Positions 6,972 to 15,451 of a stretch of DNA of 60,207 bases are shown here, in pieces. Within the stretch, counting starts at the first letter, position 1. The number at the start of each line of letters is the position of its first letter. The translations under genes were made by a program, and so were the position numbers. This DNA is from an uncultured Bifidobacteriaceae bacterium (GTDB lineage Bacteria; Actinomycetota; Actinomycetes; Actinomycetales; Bifidobacteriaceae). The notes below the pieces were generated by a model, which saw nothing but the letters and a program-made list of their open reading frames with translations, did no database searches and was not told the origin of the DNA. The stretch spans positions 1 to 60,207 of the forward strand of contig CAMPNN010000004.1 in the NCBI GenBank assembly GCA_946891915.1. Reading direction: 5' to 3'.

Positions 6972-9392
6972 ATGCAGGTTTTGGAAGAAACTGATGTTAA
7001 GAGCGCAGCAATTAGTATGGATGATGGTGTGGCTGAGGCTCCAGTTTCTCGCGTGCAGGTCGAGAAGCGCGATGGTCGCGTAGTTGATTTTGATCCGCTG
7101 AATATTATTATGGCCATTAAGGCTGCTTTTAAGGATTTGGGCAAGGAAGTTGGTCCTCAGGAAGAGCAGATGATTCGCAGCATCGCCAACCATATCGAGG
7201 CTGAGATTCAGGATCGTTACAATGGCCCTGCAAAAATCGAGGATATCCAAACTCTTGTTGAGCACGGTCTTATTGAAAATCACCTTTATGAGGTTGCTCG
7301 CTGCTACACAAGCTACCGTTTGAACCGCGACATCGATCGCGCAAAAGCTACCGATATTAATGAGGCAGTGAATCGCCTCGTGAATCGCGACGAGTCGCTT
7401 GTGCGCGAAAACGCAAACAAGGATTCTAACGTTTACGCCACTCAGCGCGATCTTCTTGCTGGCGCTGTTTCTAAGGCTTCCGCGTTTTCTATGCTTCCTC
7501 ACGCAGTTTCTAACGCGCATATGAAGGGAGATATTCACTTCCACGACGCTGATTATTCGCCGTTTACTTGCATGAGCAACTGCTCGCTTCCTGATTTTGG
7601 CGACATGCTTGCTAAGGGTTTTGCTCTTGGCAACGCCATGATGGATAGCCCGAAGTCTATTGGTACCGCGGCAACTCAGGTTACGCAGATTATTAAGGAT
7701 ATTGCTGGCGCGCAGTACGGTGGTCAGACGGTTAATCGTGCGGATGAAATGCTTGAGCGTTACGCTAAGTGCGATTATGACAAGAATCTTGCTATGGCTC
7801 AGGCTATGATTCCGGATTCTACGCCAATTGAAGTTGCGAAGGATATGATTGACGGTTTGAAGGCGCAGGAGCCTAAGAATCTTCATTGTTTGGATAGGGA
7901 TCCGCTTCCTGCTGACACTCCTTTTGATGAGAATTTGGGTGAGCTTGATCAGATTCGTGAGATTTACGCGAAGATTATGACGCGTAAGGCTATTTACGAT
8001 GCTATGCAAACTATGGAGTATCAGATTAATTCCAACCGTGTTTCTAATGGTCAGACTCCGTTCGTAACAGTTGGTTTTGGCTTGGGTACGTCTTGGTTTG
8101 CTCGCGAAATTCAGCGCGCTATTTTGCTTAATCGTATTCGTGGCCTTGGTAAGGATCGTCATACTGCTATTTTCCCTAAGCTTGTGTTTACTATTAAGCA
8201 CGGTGTGAATGCGGATCCGGGCGACCCGAATTACGATTTGAAGCAGCTTGCGCTTGAGTGCTCTACTAAGCGCATGTATCCAGACGTTGTGTTCTACGAG
8301 AATATTGTTAAGATTACCGGCTCCTTTAAGGCTCCTATGGGTTGCCGTTCCTTCCTTCAGGGTTGGATTGATCCAAAGACTGGTAAGGATGTTGAAGATG
8401 GCCGCATGAATCTTGGCGTTGTGACGGTTAATATGCCGCGTATTGCGCTTGAATCTCACGGCGATGTGACTCGCTTCTGGAAGCTTTTTGACGAGCGTAT
8501 GGAAGTTGCTCACCAGGCTTTGCGTTTCCGCATTATGCGTTGCAAGCAGGCCACTCCTGTGAATGCTCCAACCCTGTTCCGCTACGGTGCTTTTGGCCGT
8601 TTGGAAGCTAATGAGAGCGTTGATCAGCTGTTCCGTAACGAGCGCGCTACAGTTTCGCTTGGCTACATTGGTTTGTATGAGACTACGGCTGTGTTCTTCG
8701 GCAAGGATTGGATGCAGGATCACAGTTGGAATGAGGAGGGCAAGGAGTTTGCGCTTTCTTTGGTTCGTCGCATGAATAAGCTTTGCCAGCAGTGGTCGAA
8801 GGCTGAAGGCTATCACTACTCTGTGTACTCGACCCCAGCTGAATCCCTCACTGACCGCTTTAACCGCATGGATCGTCAGAAGTTTGGCCGCATTGAAGGC
8901 GTTACCGATCACGACTTCTACACCAATTCCTTCCATTACCCGGTTTGGTTGCAGCCAACTCCTATGGAGAAGCTTCGTTACGAGGTTGACTTCCCGTATC
9001 TTGCTTCCGGCGGCTTTATTAATTACTGCGAGTTCCCTTGCTTGCAGGCGAATCCTAAGGCTTTGGAAGCTGTTTGGGATTACGCTTATAAGATTGGCAT
9101 TGGTTACTTGGGTACGAATACGCCTATTGATCACTGCTTCGTTTGTGGTTTCCAGGGCGATTTTGAGCCGACTAAGGAAGGTTTCCGTTGCCCTGAGTGC
9201 GGCAATAGTGATCCGGATAAGTGCAATGTTACGAAGCGTACTTGCGGCTACTTGGGTAATCCTGTTCAGCGTCCGATGGTTCACGGTCGTCACGAGGAGA
9301 TTGCTCACCGCGTGAAGCATATGTCTGGCGAAACTGGTCACGTGATGCTGGATAATGGCGAATCTCGCGAATGGTACGAAGAAACTAAATAA
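6972..9392 (+). CDS. nrdD: Anaerobic ribonucleoside-triphosphate reductase (class III)
   Basis: Reduces ribonucleoside triphosphates to deoxyribonucleotides without oxygen, using a glycyl radical. The 806 residues contain an N-terminal ATP-cone (about 25-115, VEKRDGRVVDFDPLNIIMAI), which senses ATP/dATP, then the large catalytic barrel. The C-terminus carries a zinc site formed by C722/C725 (CFVC) and C740/C743 (CPEC), and the glycyl-radical loop RTCGYLG with the radical glycine at about G759. The ATG at 6972 follows AAGAAAGGT at a suitable distance. Its activase NrdG is encoded next, about 225 bp downstream, and an NrdR-type control region lies upstream. This fits a facultative or strict anaerobe. 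The long open frame on the opposite strand across this gene is a codon-bias shadow. Confidence 0.97.
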   Translation: MQVLEETDVKSAAISMDDGVAEAPVSRVQVEKRDGRVVDFDPLNIIMAIKAAFKDLGKEVGPQEEQMIRSIANHIEAEIQDRYNGPAKIEDIQTLVEHGLIENHLYEVARCYTSYRLNRDIDRAKATDINEAVNRLVNRDESLVRENANKDSNVYATQRDLLAGAVSKASAFSMLPHAVSNAHMKGDIHFHDADYSPFTCMSNCSLPDFGDMLAKGFALGNAMMDSPKSIGTAATQVTQIIKDIAGAQYGGQTVNRADEMLERYAKCDYDKNLAMAQAMIPDSTPIEVAKDMIDGLKAQEPKNLHCLDRDPLPADTPFDENLGELDQIREIYAKIMTRKAIYDAMQTMEYQINSNRVSNGQTPFVTVGFGLGTSWFAREIQRAILLNRIRGLGKDRHTAIFPKLVFTIKHGVNADPGDPNYDLKQLALECSTKRMYPDVVFYENIVKITGSFKAPMGCRSFLQGWIDPKTGKDVEDGRMNLGVVTVNMPRIALESHGDVTRFWKLFDERMEVAHQALRFRIMRCKQATPVNAPTLFRYGAFGRLEANESVDQLFRNERATVSLGYIGLYETTAVFFGKDWMQDHSWNEEGKEFALSLVRRMNKLCQQWSKAEGYHYSVYSTPAESLTDRFNRMDRQKFGRIEGVTDHDFYTNSFHYPVWLQPTPMEKLRYEVDFPYLASGGFINYCEFPCLQANPKALEAVWDYAYKIGIGYLGTNTPIDHCFVCGFQGDFEPTKEGFRCPECGNSDPDKCNVTKRTCGYLGNPVQRPMVHGRHEEIAHRVKHMSGETGHVMLDNGESREWYEETK

Positions 9393-9464
9393 TTACTAAA
9401 TAATTGCTAAGTAATCCTTATAAATAAATAGCGCTTATTGTGTTTATTTTTAGGTGATAATCTG

Positions 9465-9512
9465 GCCGTTAGGGAATGTTGATTGCGTTTTGTGGTTGCA
9501 CTTTCTAACGGC
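9465..9512. other. Inverted repeat between nrdD and nrdG
   Basis: GCCGTTAG (9465-9472) pairs with CTAACGGC (9505-9512) around a 32-base loop; a T-rich stretch follows. It may be an attenuating or mRNA-processing hairpin. A second small inverted repeat, CGCAAG-TCA-CTTGCG, lies at 9530-9544. The rest of the 226-bp gap contains direct repeats of TTTAGTTGATTA and no gene. Confidence 0.45.
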
Positions 9513-9618
9513 TGGATTTATTTTATTTGCGCAAGTCACTTGCGTAGGTTATTAGTTTTAGTTGATTATTTAGTTGATTATTTAGTTCCAGCCGATTATT
9601 AGCTTTAAGGAGGTGGGT

Positions 9619-10326
9619 ATGGCACGCATTACTTTGCATGATTTTGCGCCGAATGACGCGAATCGCGGGCCGTGGATTCCTACTTCACTTTCTAATAATC
9701 CGCGCGCCGGTCAGTGGTCGAGCGAGCGCATGAGCCAGGGCATGGTTGCCGACTATAAGCGCTTTTTGATGACGGACGGCGAGGGTATTCGTTGCTCGCT
9801 TTACGTTTCCGGCTGCCCGTTCCATTGCGTTGAATGCTATAACGAGTCGATTTGGGATTTTCGCGCGGGTCATCCGTATACTCAAAAGCTTGAAGACCAG
9901 ATTATGTCGGATTTAGCGGAGCCTTACGTTCAAGGTTTGACTCTTCTTGGTGGCGAGCCGCTGCTTAATACTGGCATTTTGCTGCCTTTGTGTAAGCGTA
10001 TTCGCGAAGAATTTGGCAATACGAAAGATATTTGGAGTTGGACTGGCTACACTTGGGAAGAGCTTATGCGCCCGGGGGAGACTTCGGATAAGCTTGAGTT
10101 GCTGAAATATATTGATATTCTTGTTGACGGCCGCTATATGAAGAATTTGCACGATTCGCTTCTGCAGTTCCGCGGCTCCAGCAATCAGCGCATTATTGAC
10201 GTGCCGAAATCTTTGGAAAATCCGCACGAGCCTCCTGTAATTTGGGAAAAGCTTCACGATCAGGAGCGTTTTATTCCGTCGATTTACGGCAAAGATCGCG
10301 CGTCTGGCGAAGGCGATGCTTCGTAA
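9619..10326 (+). CDS. nrdG: Anaerobic ribonucleotide reductase activating protein (radical SAM)
   Basis: The radical-SAM activase that installs the glycyl radical on NrdD. The iron-sulfur motif is CPFHCVEC, with cysteines at about 66, 70 and 73 in the standard CxxxCxxC spacing. TLLGGEPLL near residue 112 is the family GGEP motif that contacts SAM. At 235 residues it is longer than the E. coli enzyme (about 154) because of an N-terminal extension of about 45 residues and a C-terminal tail, as in other actinobacterial versions. The start is ATG 9619, since AAGGAGG (9607-9613) sits five bases upstream; an in-frame GTG at 9613 is inside that Shine-Dalgarno and is unlikely. It is in the same orientation as nrdD and probably shares its message, though the gap allows its own control. 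Confidence 0.95.
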   Translation: MARITLHDFAPNDANRGPWIPTSLSNNPRAGQWSSERMSQGMVADYKRFLMTDGEGIRCSLYVSGCPFHCVECYNESIWDFRAGHPYTQKLEDQIMSDLAEPYVQGLTLLGGEPLLNTGILLPLCKRIREEFGNTKDIWSWTGYTWEELMRPGETSDKLELLKYIDILVDGRYMKNLHDSLLQFRGSSNQRIIDVPKSLENPHEPPVIWEKLHDQERFIPSIYGKDRASGEGDAS

Positions 10327-10357
10327 TCCTATTGAATTTGCTACTCATACGATATAT

Positions 10358-10702
10358 TTAACAATGTTTGCGGACGATTATAAGAATGCATACATATACA
10401 CATGTTACGGTAAATATAATTAATCTCGTAACATCTGTATTGCAAACTGCTAAAAGAATTATGCTAACTATGCTCATAAATACTGTAACTAAACGATAGA
10501 TAGTTTGGTATGTTTTTTCTTTGCATAAATATAAAAGATAGATTAGTAATATTAATAGGACGAATGCTTGAATGGTGAGACTAACAGTATTAATACAAGT
10601 GTTATCGTCTTTTAAGTCCTTCAATTGTTTAAAGAAATAAATAGCTGACGAAATATAACAAAGCAGCGTTATTGGCAGTAGAACTACGTGTTTGCTGTTC
10701 AT
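10358..10702 (-). CDS. Small hydrophobic membrane protein, unknown
   Basis: I do not recognise this protein. It is 114 residues and nearly all membrane: four hydrophobic helices at about residues 5-22, 38-58, 67-86 and 90-109, with short charged loops (KQLKDLKDDN, CKEKTYQ). The start is chosen at 10702 because TGAGGAACAAT immediately precedes that ATG on the minus strand; an upstream in-frame ATG at 10747 lacks a binding site. The gene is markedly richer in A/T and in ATA/TTA codons than its neighbours and lies alone, convergent with nrdG, in an A/T-rich patch (10330-11170). Those traits suggest acquired DNA. Small four-helix proteins of this sort are sometimes immunity or accessory membrane proteins, but nothing here shows that. 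Confidence 0.6.
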   Translation of the reverse strand: MNSKHVVLLPITLLCYISSAIYFFKQLKDLKDDNTCINTVSLTIQAFVLLILLIYLLYLCKEKTYQTIYRLVTVFMSIVSIILLAVCNTDVTRLIIFTVTCVYVCILIIVRKHC

Positions 10703-11134
10703 ATTGTTCCTCACATAATTGTTGATATTAATAGTGGAAATTCTCACTGCAAGTCGACACGAATGCCTTTCTGCTGTGCTACAGCGCCAACTATCTTCGT
10801 ACTGCTCAATAAGTTTCTTCTTGGGTGTTGGCTTGAACTTGCAATGATAGTAAAAAAGATATGGATAATGCTACTGAGCAAGTAAGTATTCTATTAATAA
10901 CTTTTTTATATTCATGACAGTACCTCTTTATACATGCGAATATACATTCTTTCACTATATAATTTTTATAAGATGAAATCAATCGTCGTTTATAATTTGA
11001 ATTTGTAGAAGCACTTTTTCGTATGTGATTTGTCTGTATGCTAATATGTCAAAGATTAATCTATTTATGCATTTGGTAATTAAATAACTCAATGCGGGAA
11101 TATTTCCATTCGCAATAGTTAAAATTTGAGAAGT
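10703..11134. other. A/T-rich gap without a convincing gene
   Basis: About 430 bp. A 65-codon plus-strand frame (10688-10885) has no ribosome binding site and overlaps the divergent gene's leader. On the minus strand a short open stretch around 10740-10840 reads ...KIVGAVAQQKGIRVDLQ followed by a stop, which looks like the end of a protein but has no start; it may be a gene remnant. Nothing else is supported. Confidence 0.4.
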
Positions 11135-11156
11135 GATACTATTAAACTTAAGTATC
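11135..11156 (+). promoter_or_regulatory. Inverted-repeat operator before the ABC exporter operon
   Basis: GATACT (11135-11140) and AGTATC (11151-11156) are a perfect inverted repeat with a 10-bp spacer, ending five bases before the Shine-Dalgarno. TTGAGA (11126-11131) could be the -35. This looks like a dimeric repressor site of the TetR or MarR type; no regulator gene is adjacent. Confidence 0.5.
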
Positions 11157-11174
11157 GTCTAAGAAGGGGGCGCA

Positions 11175-13064
11175 ATGGCGGAGGAAGTAACGCGAAAATC
11201 GTCGAAGAAATCAAAAAACCGCGCTAATCGTGCTCCTCACGCCTTACGCACCATTCTTAATTCTTTGAAAAACTATCGCCTGCTCGGTGCTCTTACTTCC
11301 GTATCAATTATTTTTGAAGCAGCGATGCAAATAATCGTTCCTTCTGTAATGTCGAATCTTATTGATTTTGGCATCATGGGCCGCTCGCAAAAAGCCGTGC
11401 AATATTACGGTTTGCAGCTCCTATTATTTGCTGCAGTTGCAATGATTACTGGCGTTATTTCGGGAATTTGCTGCGCGCATTCTAGCGCCGGTTTTGGTAG
11501 GAATTTGCGGCATAATATTTTTGCGCGACTGCAGTCTTTAAGTTTTTCTGATTTAGATAAGTTTTCTACTGGCACGATTGTGACGCGCATGACAAGCGAC
11601 GTGTCTAATGTGCAATTTTCCTACCAGCTGATTATTCGTTCAGGCGTTCGTAGCGTTGTGATTATTGCGGCAGCATGGTGGTTCACTTTTTCAATTAGCC
11701 CAGCTATTTCTTGGGTTTTTCTTAGTTTTGTGCCGATTGTTGGTTTGATTGGTGCTGTTGGTGCTGCGATTGTTGCACCTAAATTTATGCGAATTTATCG
11801 CATGATTGACGAGATGAATAATCGTGTTGGCGAGAATTTGCACAATATTCGAGTTGTGAAGTCTTATGTGCGCGCCGACTATGAAAATAGCCGTTTTATG
11901 CGAATTTCGCACAAGATTTACCAGCATTTTCTTAAGGCTGAGTACGTGCTTAATTACAGCATTCCGCTGTTTAATTTGTGCTTCTATTCTGGAATGTTGC
12001 TTATTGCGTGGATGGCTTCGCGCGAAATTGTGGCTTCAGGAAATAATCCTGCATTTGGATTAACTACCGGAAATCTTGCGGCTTTGGTTGTGTATGCGCT
12101 GCAAATTTTGTTTGCGCTTGCGAATTTGGTTGCAGTTTTTGTTATGTCTGTAACAGCGCGCGCTTCTATGCATCGAATAGCAAAAGTGTTGCAATCTAAA
12201 AATACTGAGTTTGTTGCTAAAAATCCGCTTACTAAACTTTCGGATGCTTCTGTGCGTTTTGAGCATGTTTCGTTGCGATATCCGAATTCAGATAATTCAA
12301 ATAATTCAGATAATTCAGATGAATCTGCTCATACTGAACAGGAAATTTTACACGATATAAACTTGAGCATTCCTTCCGGCGCAACTGTTGGAATTGTGGG
12401 CGCAACGGGATCTGGAAAATCAAGTCTTGTGCAGCTTATTGCAAGGCTTTACGACGCAACTAAAGGCGCTATTTTTGTTGGCGGCGCAAATATTTTAGAT
12501 TACAATCCTCAAAGTTTGCGAGAAGAAGTTGGCGTTGTGTTGCAAAAAAATATTCTGTTTAGTGGCACGATTGCCGAAAATCTTCGTTGGGGAAGACTGG
12601 ATGCAAGTGATGAAGATTTGCGCGCGGCATGCAAAATTGCTTGTGCGGAGGAGTTTATTAACGACTTGCCAGATGCTTACAACACTCATATTGAGCAGGG
12701 TGGCAAGAATATTTCCGGCGGTCAGCGTCAGCGTTTGTGCATTGCGCGTGCGCTTTTAAGGAAACCGAAAATTTTAATCCTGGACGATTCAATGAGCGCG
12801 GTCGACATGAAAACTGATTCTAAAATTCGTGAGGGTTTGAAGAAATTTATGCCTGATTCTACGCAAATTATTGTTGCTCAGCGCGTATCTTCAATCGAAC
12901 ATGCCGATTTAATCGTAGTGCTTGACAATGGTTACGCAATTGCTCAAGGATCACATAGTGAATTGCTTGCATCCTGCGAAATATATAGAAATATGGCGGA
13001 ATCTCAAGCAAAAAGTCGCGTACAAAGCAAAGAAATTATTGCGGAAGAAGGTGTTGAAAAATGA
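11175..13064 (+). CDS. ABC exporter half-transporter with degenerate ATPase site (heterodimer subunit 1)
   Basis: A fused membrane-ATPase half-transporter of 629 residues, with six transmembrane helices over about residues 35-330 and one nucleotide-binding domain after it. Walker A is GATGSGKSS and the signature is ISGGQRQRL. Walker B reads ILILDDSMSAVD, with Asp where the catalytic Glu should be, and the H-loop reads VAQRVSS, with Gln in place of His. These are hallmarks of the degenerate partner in asymmetric exporters such as TM287/288, BmrCD and LmrCD. The linker before the ATPase domain has a 9-bp in-frame repeat encoding NSDNSNNSDNSD. The ATG follows AGAAGGGGG, and the stop overlaps the next gene's start (ATGA). 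Substrate unknown; drug or lipid export is typical of the family. Confidence 0.92.
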   Translation: MAEEVTRKSSKKSKNRANRAPHALRTILNSLKNYRLLGALTSVSIIFEAAMQIIVPSVMSNLIDFGIMGRSQKAVQYYGLQLLLFAAVAMITGVISGICCAHSSAGFGRNLRHNIFARLQSLSFSDLDKFSTGTIVTRMTSDVSNVQFSYQLIIRSGVRSVVIIAAAWWFTFSISPAISWVFLSFVPIVGLIGAVGAAIVAPKFMRIYRMIDEMNNRVGENLHNIRVVKSYVRADYENSRFMRISHKIYQHFLKAEYVLNYSIPLFNLCFYSGMLLIAWMASREIVASGNNPAFGLTTGNLAALVVYALQILFALANLVAVFVMSVTARASMHRIAKVLQSKNTEFVAKNPLTKLSDASVRFEHVSLRYPNSDNSNNSDNSDESAHTEQEILHDINLSIPSGATVGIVGATGSGKSSLVQLIARLYDATKGAIFVGGANILDYNPQSLREEVGVVLQKNILFSGTIAENLRWGRLDASDEDLRAACKIACAEEFINDLPDAYNTHIEQGGKNISGGQRQRLCIARALLRKPKILILDDSMSAVDMKTDSKIREGLKKFMPDSTQIIVAQRVSSIEHADLIVVLDNGYAIAQGSHSELLASCEIYRNMAESQAKSRVQSKEIIAEEGVEK

Positions 13065-15094
13065 CCACAAATAAAAACACCCGCGCAATCAACTGGCCAA
13101 CTCTAAAACGCCTAGCTTCCTGCGTGCTTGCTTATCGCGCAAAAATTTTCGTAATCGTATTTGCAATAATAGTAAGTTCAATTGTGCAAGCAGCTTGCGC
13201 AATGTTTCTGCAATCTCTTGTGGACGTGTATATTTTGCCGTTGATTGGCAAGCATAATCCAGATTGGATGCCGCTTGTGCGCATGATAATTCTTATGGCA
13301 AGCGTTTATGCGGTTGGTGTGTTTAGTTGTTGGTTGTGGAGCAGGCTGGTTGCGAACGTGTCGGAAAGTGTTATGCGCGATTTGCGTGACGCAATGTTTA
13401 AGCACCAACAAAAGCTTTCGCTTAAATACCTTGATTCTCAAGGCTACGGCGACGTTATGAGCCGCTACACGAACGATACTGAAGTGCTTCGAGAAGCGAT
13501 TTCGTGGGCTTTTCCTGACTCGTTTTCTGCGCTTATTTCTATTACGGCAGCTTTTGTGTCAATTATGTGGCTTTCGCTTCCTGTGGCCGCTTTTGTGGCT
13601 GTTTTTACTGTGCTGCTTCTATTTTTAGTTCGATTCATGCTTACGCGTTCTGGCAGACTTTTTAAGCAATTCCAAAGCGCTTTGGGTGAGCTTAATAAGT
13701 TTGTAGAAGAAGCGGCATCTGGCAGTAAAGTTATTAAAATCTTCAATCACGAAGAAGTTGCGCTTAAAAAATTAGATATTTACGTTGAAAAAGTACAAAA
13801 AATTTCGGCAAGTGCTAATTCTTACGCAAATAATGTTATGCCAGTAATTAGTAACGCAAGTTACCTGCTTTATGTGCTTATTGCTTTGCTTGGAGCGTGG
13901 GCAGTTTCTGCAGGTTTTCCAACCTTTGGTCTTGCAGGCTCTGGGCCTTTGACTATTGGAACGCTAATATCTCTGCTCACTCTTTCGCGCGCGTTTATTA
14001 ATCCTATTGGCGAAATTACAATGCAACTAAATTCGCTTATGATGGCTTTGGCTGGAGCGTCGCGCATTTTTGAGCTTCTTGACGAAAAGCCAGAATTGGA
14101 TGCTGGCACGGTTCGTTTGGTGAAGGTTCGAGTGGCGCAATCGGATAAAGCTCTCGCTGCTGAATCTACTTTTGACGTTTTGCAAGAAGTTGACGAAAAA
14201 GAAGAAGGAGCAAATATTTACTGGGCTTGGAAACGAGCTAAGCAAGATAATGGCACTAAGGCGGTTGCGCGCGCTAAGGAATTAAGCGAGATGGCGCAAG
14301 AAGTTGTTTTGCACGCAAAGCGCGACGCTCGCACTTCTAAAGACGGCCGCTACACTCTTCTTCGAGGAGATGTGCGCTTTACGGATGTTGTGTTCGGGTA
14401 TGACCACGATAAGACGGTTTTGCATGATATTACTTGGTTTGCAAAGCCGGGCCAAAAAGTTGCTTTGGTTGGTGCTACTGGCGCTGGTAAAACTACTATT
14501 GCGAATCTTCTCACACGTTTTTACGATATTGACGACGGACAGATTTTGTACGACGGCATTGATGTGCGCGATATTTGCAAAACGGATTTGCGTTACGCTA
14601 TTGGCACAGTTTTGCAAGATGTGAATTTATTTACCGGCAGCGTTATGGATAATATTCGTTACGGCCGTCTCGACGCAACTGACGAAGAGTGCGTAAAAGC
14701 TGCTAAATTAGCGCATGCTGACGCGTTTATTTCGAATCTTCCTGACGGTTACAATACGCAGCTTAAAAATGGTGCAGAAGAGCTTTCTCAAGGCCAGAAG
14801 CAACTTATTTCTATTGCGCGCGTTGCTGTTGAAAATCCGCCTGTTTTGATTTTGGACGAAGCTACCTCTTCAATTGACACGCATACTGAGGCTTTGGTGC
14901 AGCATGGCATGGATTCGCTTATGGAAGGCAGAACTGTGTTTGTGATTGCGCACAGGCTTTCTACAGTTCGTAATGCGGATGTAATTATGGTTTTGGATCA
15001 CGGACGCATAATTGAGCGCGGTTCGCACGATGAGCTGCTGGCTAAGCGTGGGGAATACTATCAGCTTTGCACGGGCGCGATTGAGCTTGAGTAA
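13061..15094 (+). CDS. ABC exporter half-transporter with catalytic ATPase site (heterodimer subunit 2)
   Basis: The partner of the preceding gene, overlapping it by four bases. It has 677 residues: six transmembrane helices (about 25-325), a long charged linker of roughly 90 residues (about 345-440), and an ATPase domain. Walker A is GATGAGKTT, Walker B LILDEATSSID and the H-loop IAHRLST, all canonical, so this subunit carries the active Glu and His. Its signature is LSQGQKQ rather than LSGGQ. In asymmetric exporters the weaker signature belongs to the degenerate composite site formed with the partner's Walker A, so the pair is self-consistent. It ends 102 bases before tRNA-Asp with no strong terminator between. 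Substrate unknown. Confidence 0.92.
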   Translation: MTTNKNTRAINWPTLKRLASCVLAYRAKIFVIVFAIIVSSIVQAACAMFLQSLVDVYILPLIGKHNPDWMPLVRMIILMASVYAVGVFSCWLWSRLVANVSESVMRDLRDAMFKHQQKLSLKYLDSQGYGDVMSRYTNDTEVLREAISWAFPDSFSALISITAAFVSIMWLSLPVAAFVAVFTVLLLFLVRFMLTRSGRLFKQFQSALGELNKFVEEAASGSKVIKIFNHEEVALKKLDIYVEKVQKISASANSYANNVMPVISNASYLLYVLIALLGAWAVSAGFPTFGLAGSGPLTIGTLISLLTLSRAFINPIGEITMQLNSLMMALAGASRIFELLDEKPELDAGTVRLVKVRVAQSDKALAAESTFDVLQEVDEKEEGANIYWAWKRAKQDNGTKAVARAKELSEMAQEVVLHAKRDARTSKDGRYTLLRGDVRFTDVVFGYDHDKTVLHDITWFAKPGQKVALVGATGAGKTTIANLLTRFYDIDDGQILYDGIDVRDICKTDLRYAIGTVLQDVNLFTGSVMDNIRYGRLDATDEECVKAAKLAHADAFISNLPDGYNTQLKNGAEELSQGQKQLISIARVAVENPPVLILDEATSSIDTHTEALVQHGMDSLMEGRTVFVIAHRLSTVRNADVIMVLDHGRIIERGSHDELLAKRGEYYQLCTGAIELE

Positions 15095-15136
15095 TACGTT
15101 GATTTTGTGCGGCAACACGCCGAACACGCCCGGCAC

Positions 15137-15164
15137 TTGCATTTTGCCAAGGATTCTGTAAGAT
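15137..15164 (+). promoter_or_regulatory. Promoter for tRNA-Asp
   Basis: TTGCAT (15137-15142), a 16-bp spacer and TAAGAT (15159-15164) lie 32 bp before the mature tRNA. Confidence 0.5.
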
Positions 15165-15196
15165 AGTGACTCGGCTGTTCAAGAGAACAAAGCCAC

Positions 15197-15270
15197 GGCC
15201 CCGTAGCTCAGTTGGTTAGAGCGCCGCCCTGTCACGGCGGAGGTCACCGGTTCAAGTCCGGCCGGGGTCG
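15197..15270 (+). tRNA. tRNA-Asp (GTC)
   Basis: A 74-base cloverleaf: acceptor GGCCCCG pairs with CGGGGTC (one G-U), D-loop AGTTGGTTAGA, anticodon arm CCGCC-CTGTCAC-GGCGG with anticodon GTC, T arm ACCGG-TTCAAGT-CCGGC, discriminator G. CCA is not encoded. Confidence 0.97.
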
Positions 15271-15283
15271 CGATTTATAGGAG

Positions 15284-15304
15284 ACCCGGTTCGCCGGGTT
15301 TTTT
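15284..15304 (+). terminator. Rho-independent terminator between the two tRNAs
   Basis: ACCCGG (15284-15289), loop TTCG, CCGGGT (15294-15299), then a run of T. The UUCG tetraloop makes it very stable. It lies only 9 bases before tRNA-Phe, so either read-through or a separate start must supply that tRNA. Confidence 0.8.
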
Positions 15305-15313
15305 ATTCATCAT

Positions 15314-15386
15314 GGCTCTGTAGCTCAGTTGGTAGAGCGAGCGACTGAAAATCGCTAGGTCAGCGGATCGATCCCGCTCGGAGCCA
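15314..15386 (+). tRNA. tRNA-Phe (GAA)
   Basis: A 73-base cloverleaf: acceptor GGCTCTG with CGGAGCC, D-loop AGTTGGTAGA, anticodon arm AGCGA-CTGAAAA-TCGCT with anticodon GAA, T arm ending CGGATCGATCCCG, discriminator A. CCA is not encoded. Confidence 0.95.
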
Positions 15387-15401
15387 CAAGTAAAACAACA
15401 A

Positions 15402-15432
15402 AAAACGCGCGGCAGTTCTTGTCGCGCGTTTT
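15402..15432. terminator. Bidirectional terminator between tRNA-Phe and galE
   Basis: AAAACGCGCG (15402-15411) pairs with CGCGCGTTTT (15423-15432). An A-rich flank on the left and a T-rich flank on the right let it serve both the tRNAs and the convergent galE. Confidence 0.85.
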
Positions 15433-15451
15433 GTTTTATCTAGCAAATCTT

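Noticed and set aside
6828..9341. 837-codon open frame on the minus strand across nrdD
   Set aside because: It is the antisense of a clear nrdD gene; biased codon use suppresses stops in that frame. The translation has no recognisable domains and is rich in Ile, Leu, Arg and Asn, as expected of a shadow.
10688..10885. 65-codon plus-strand gene
   Set aside because: It overlaps the divergent small membrane gene's start region, has no ribosome binding site and resembles nothing.
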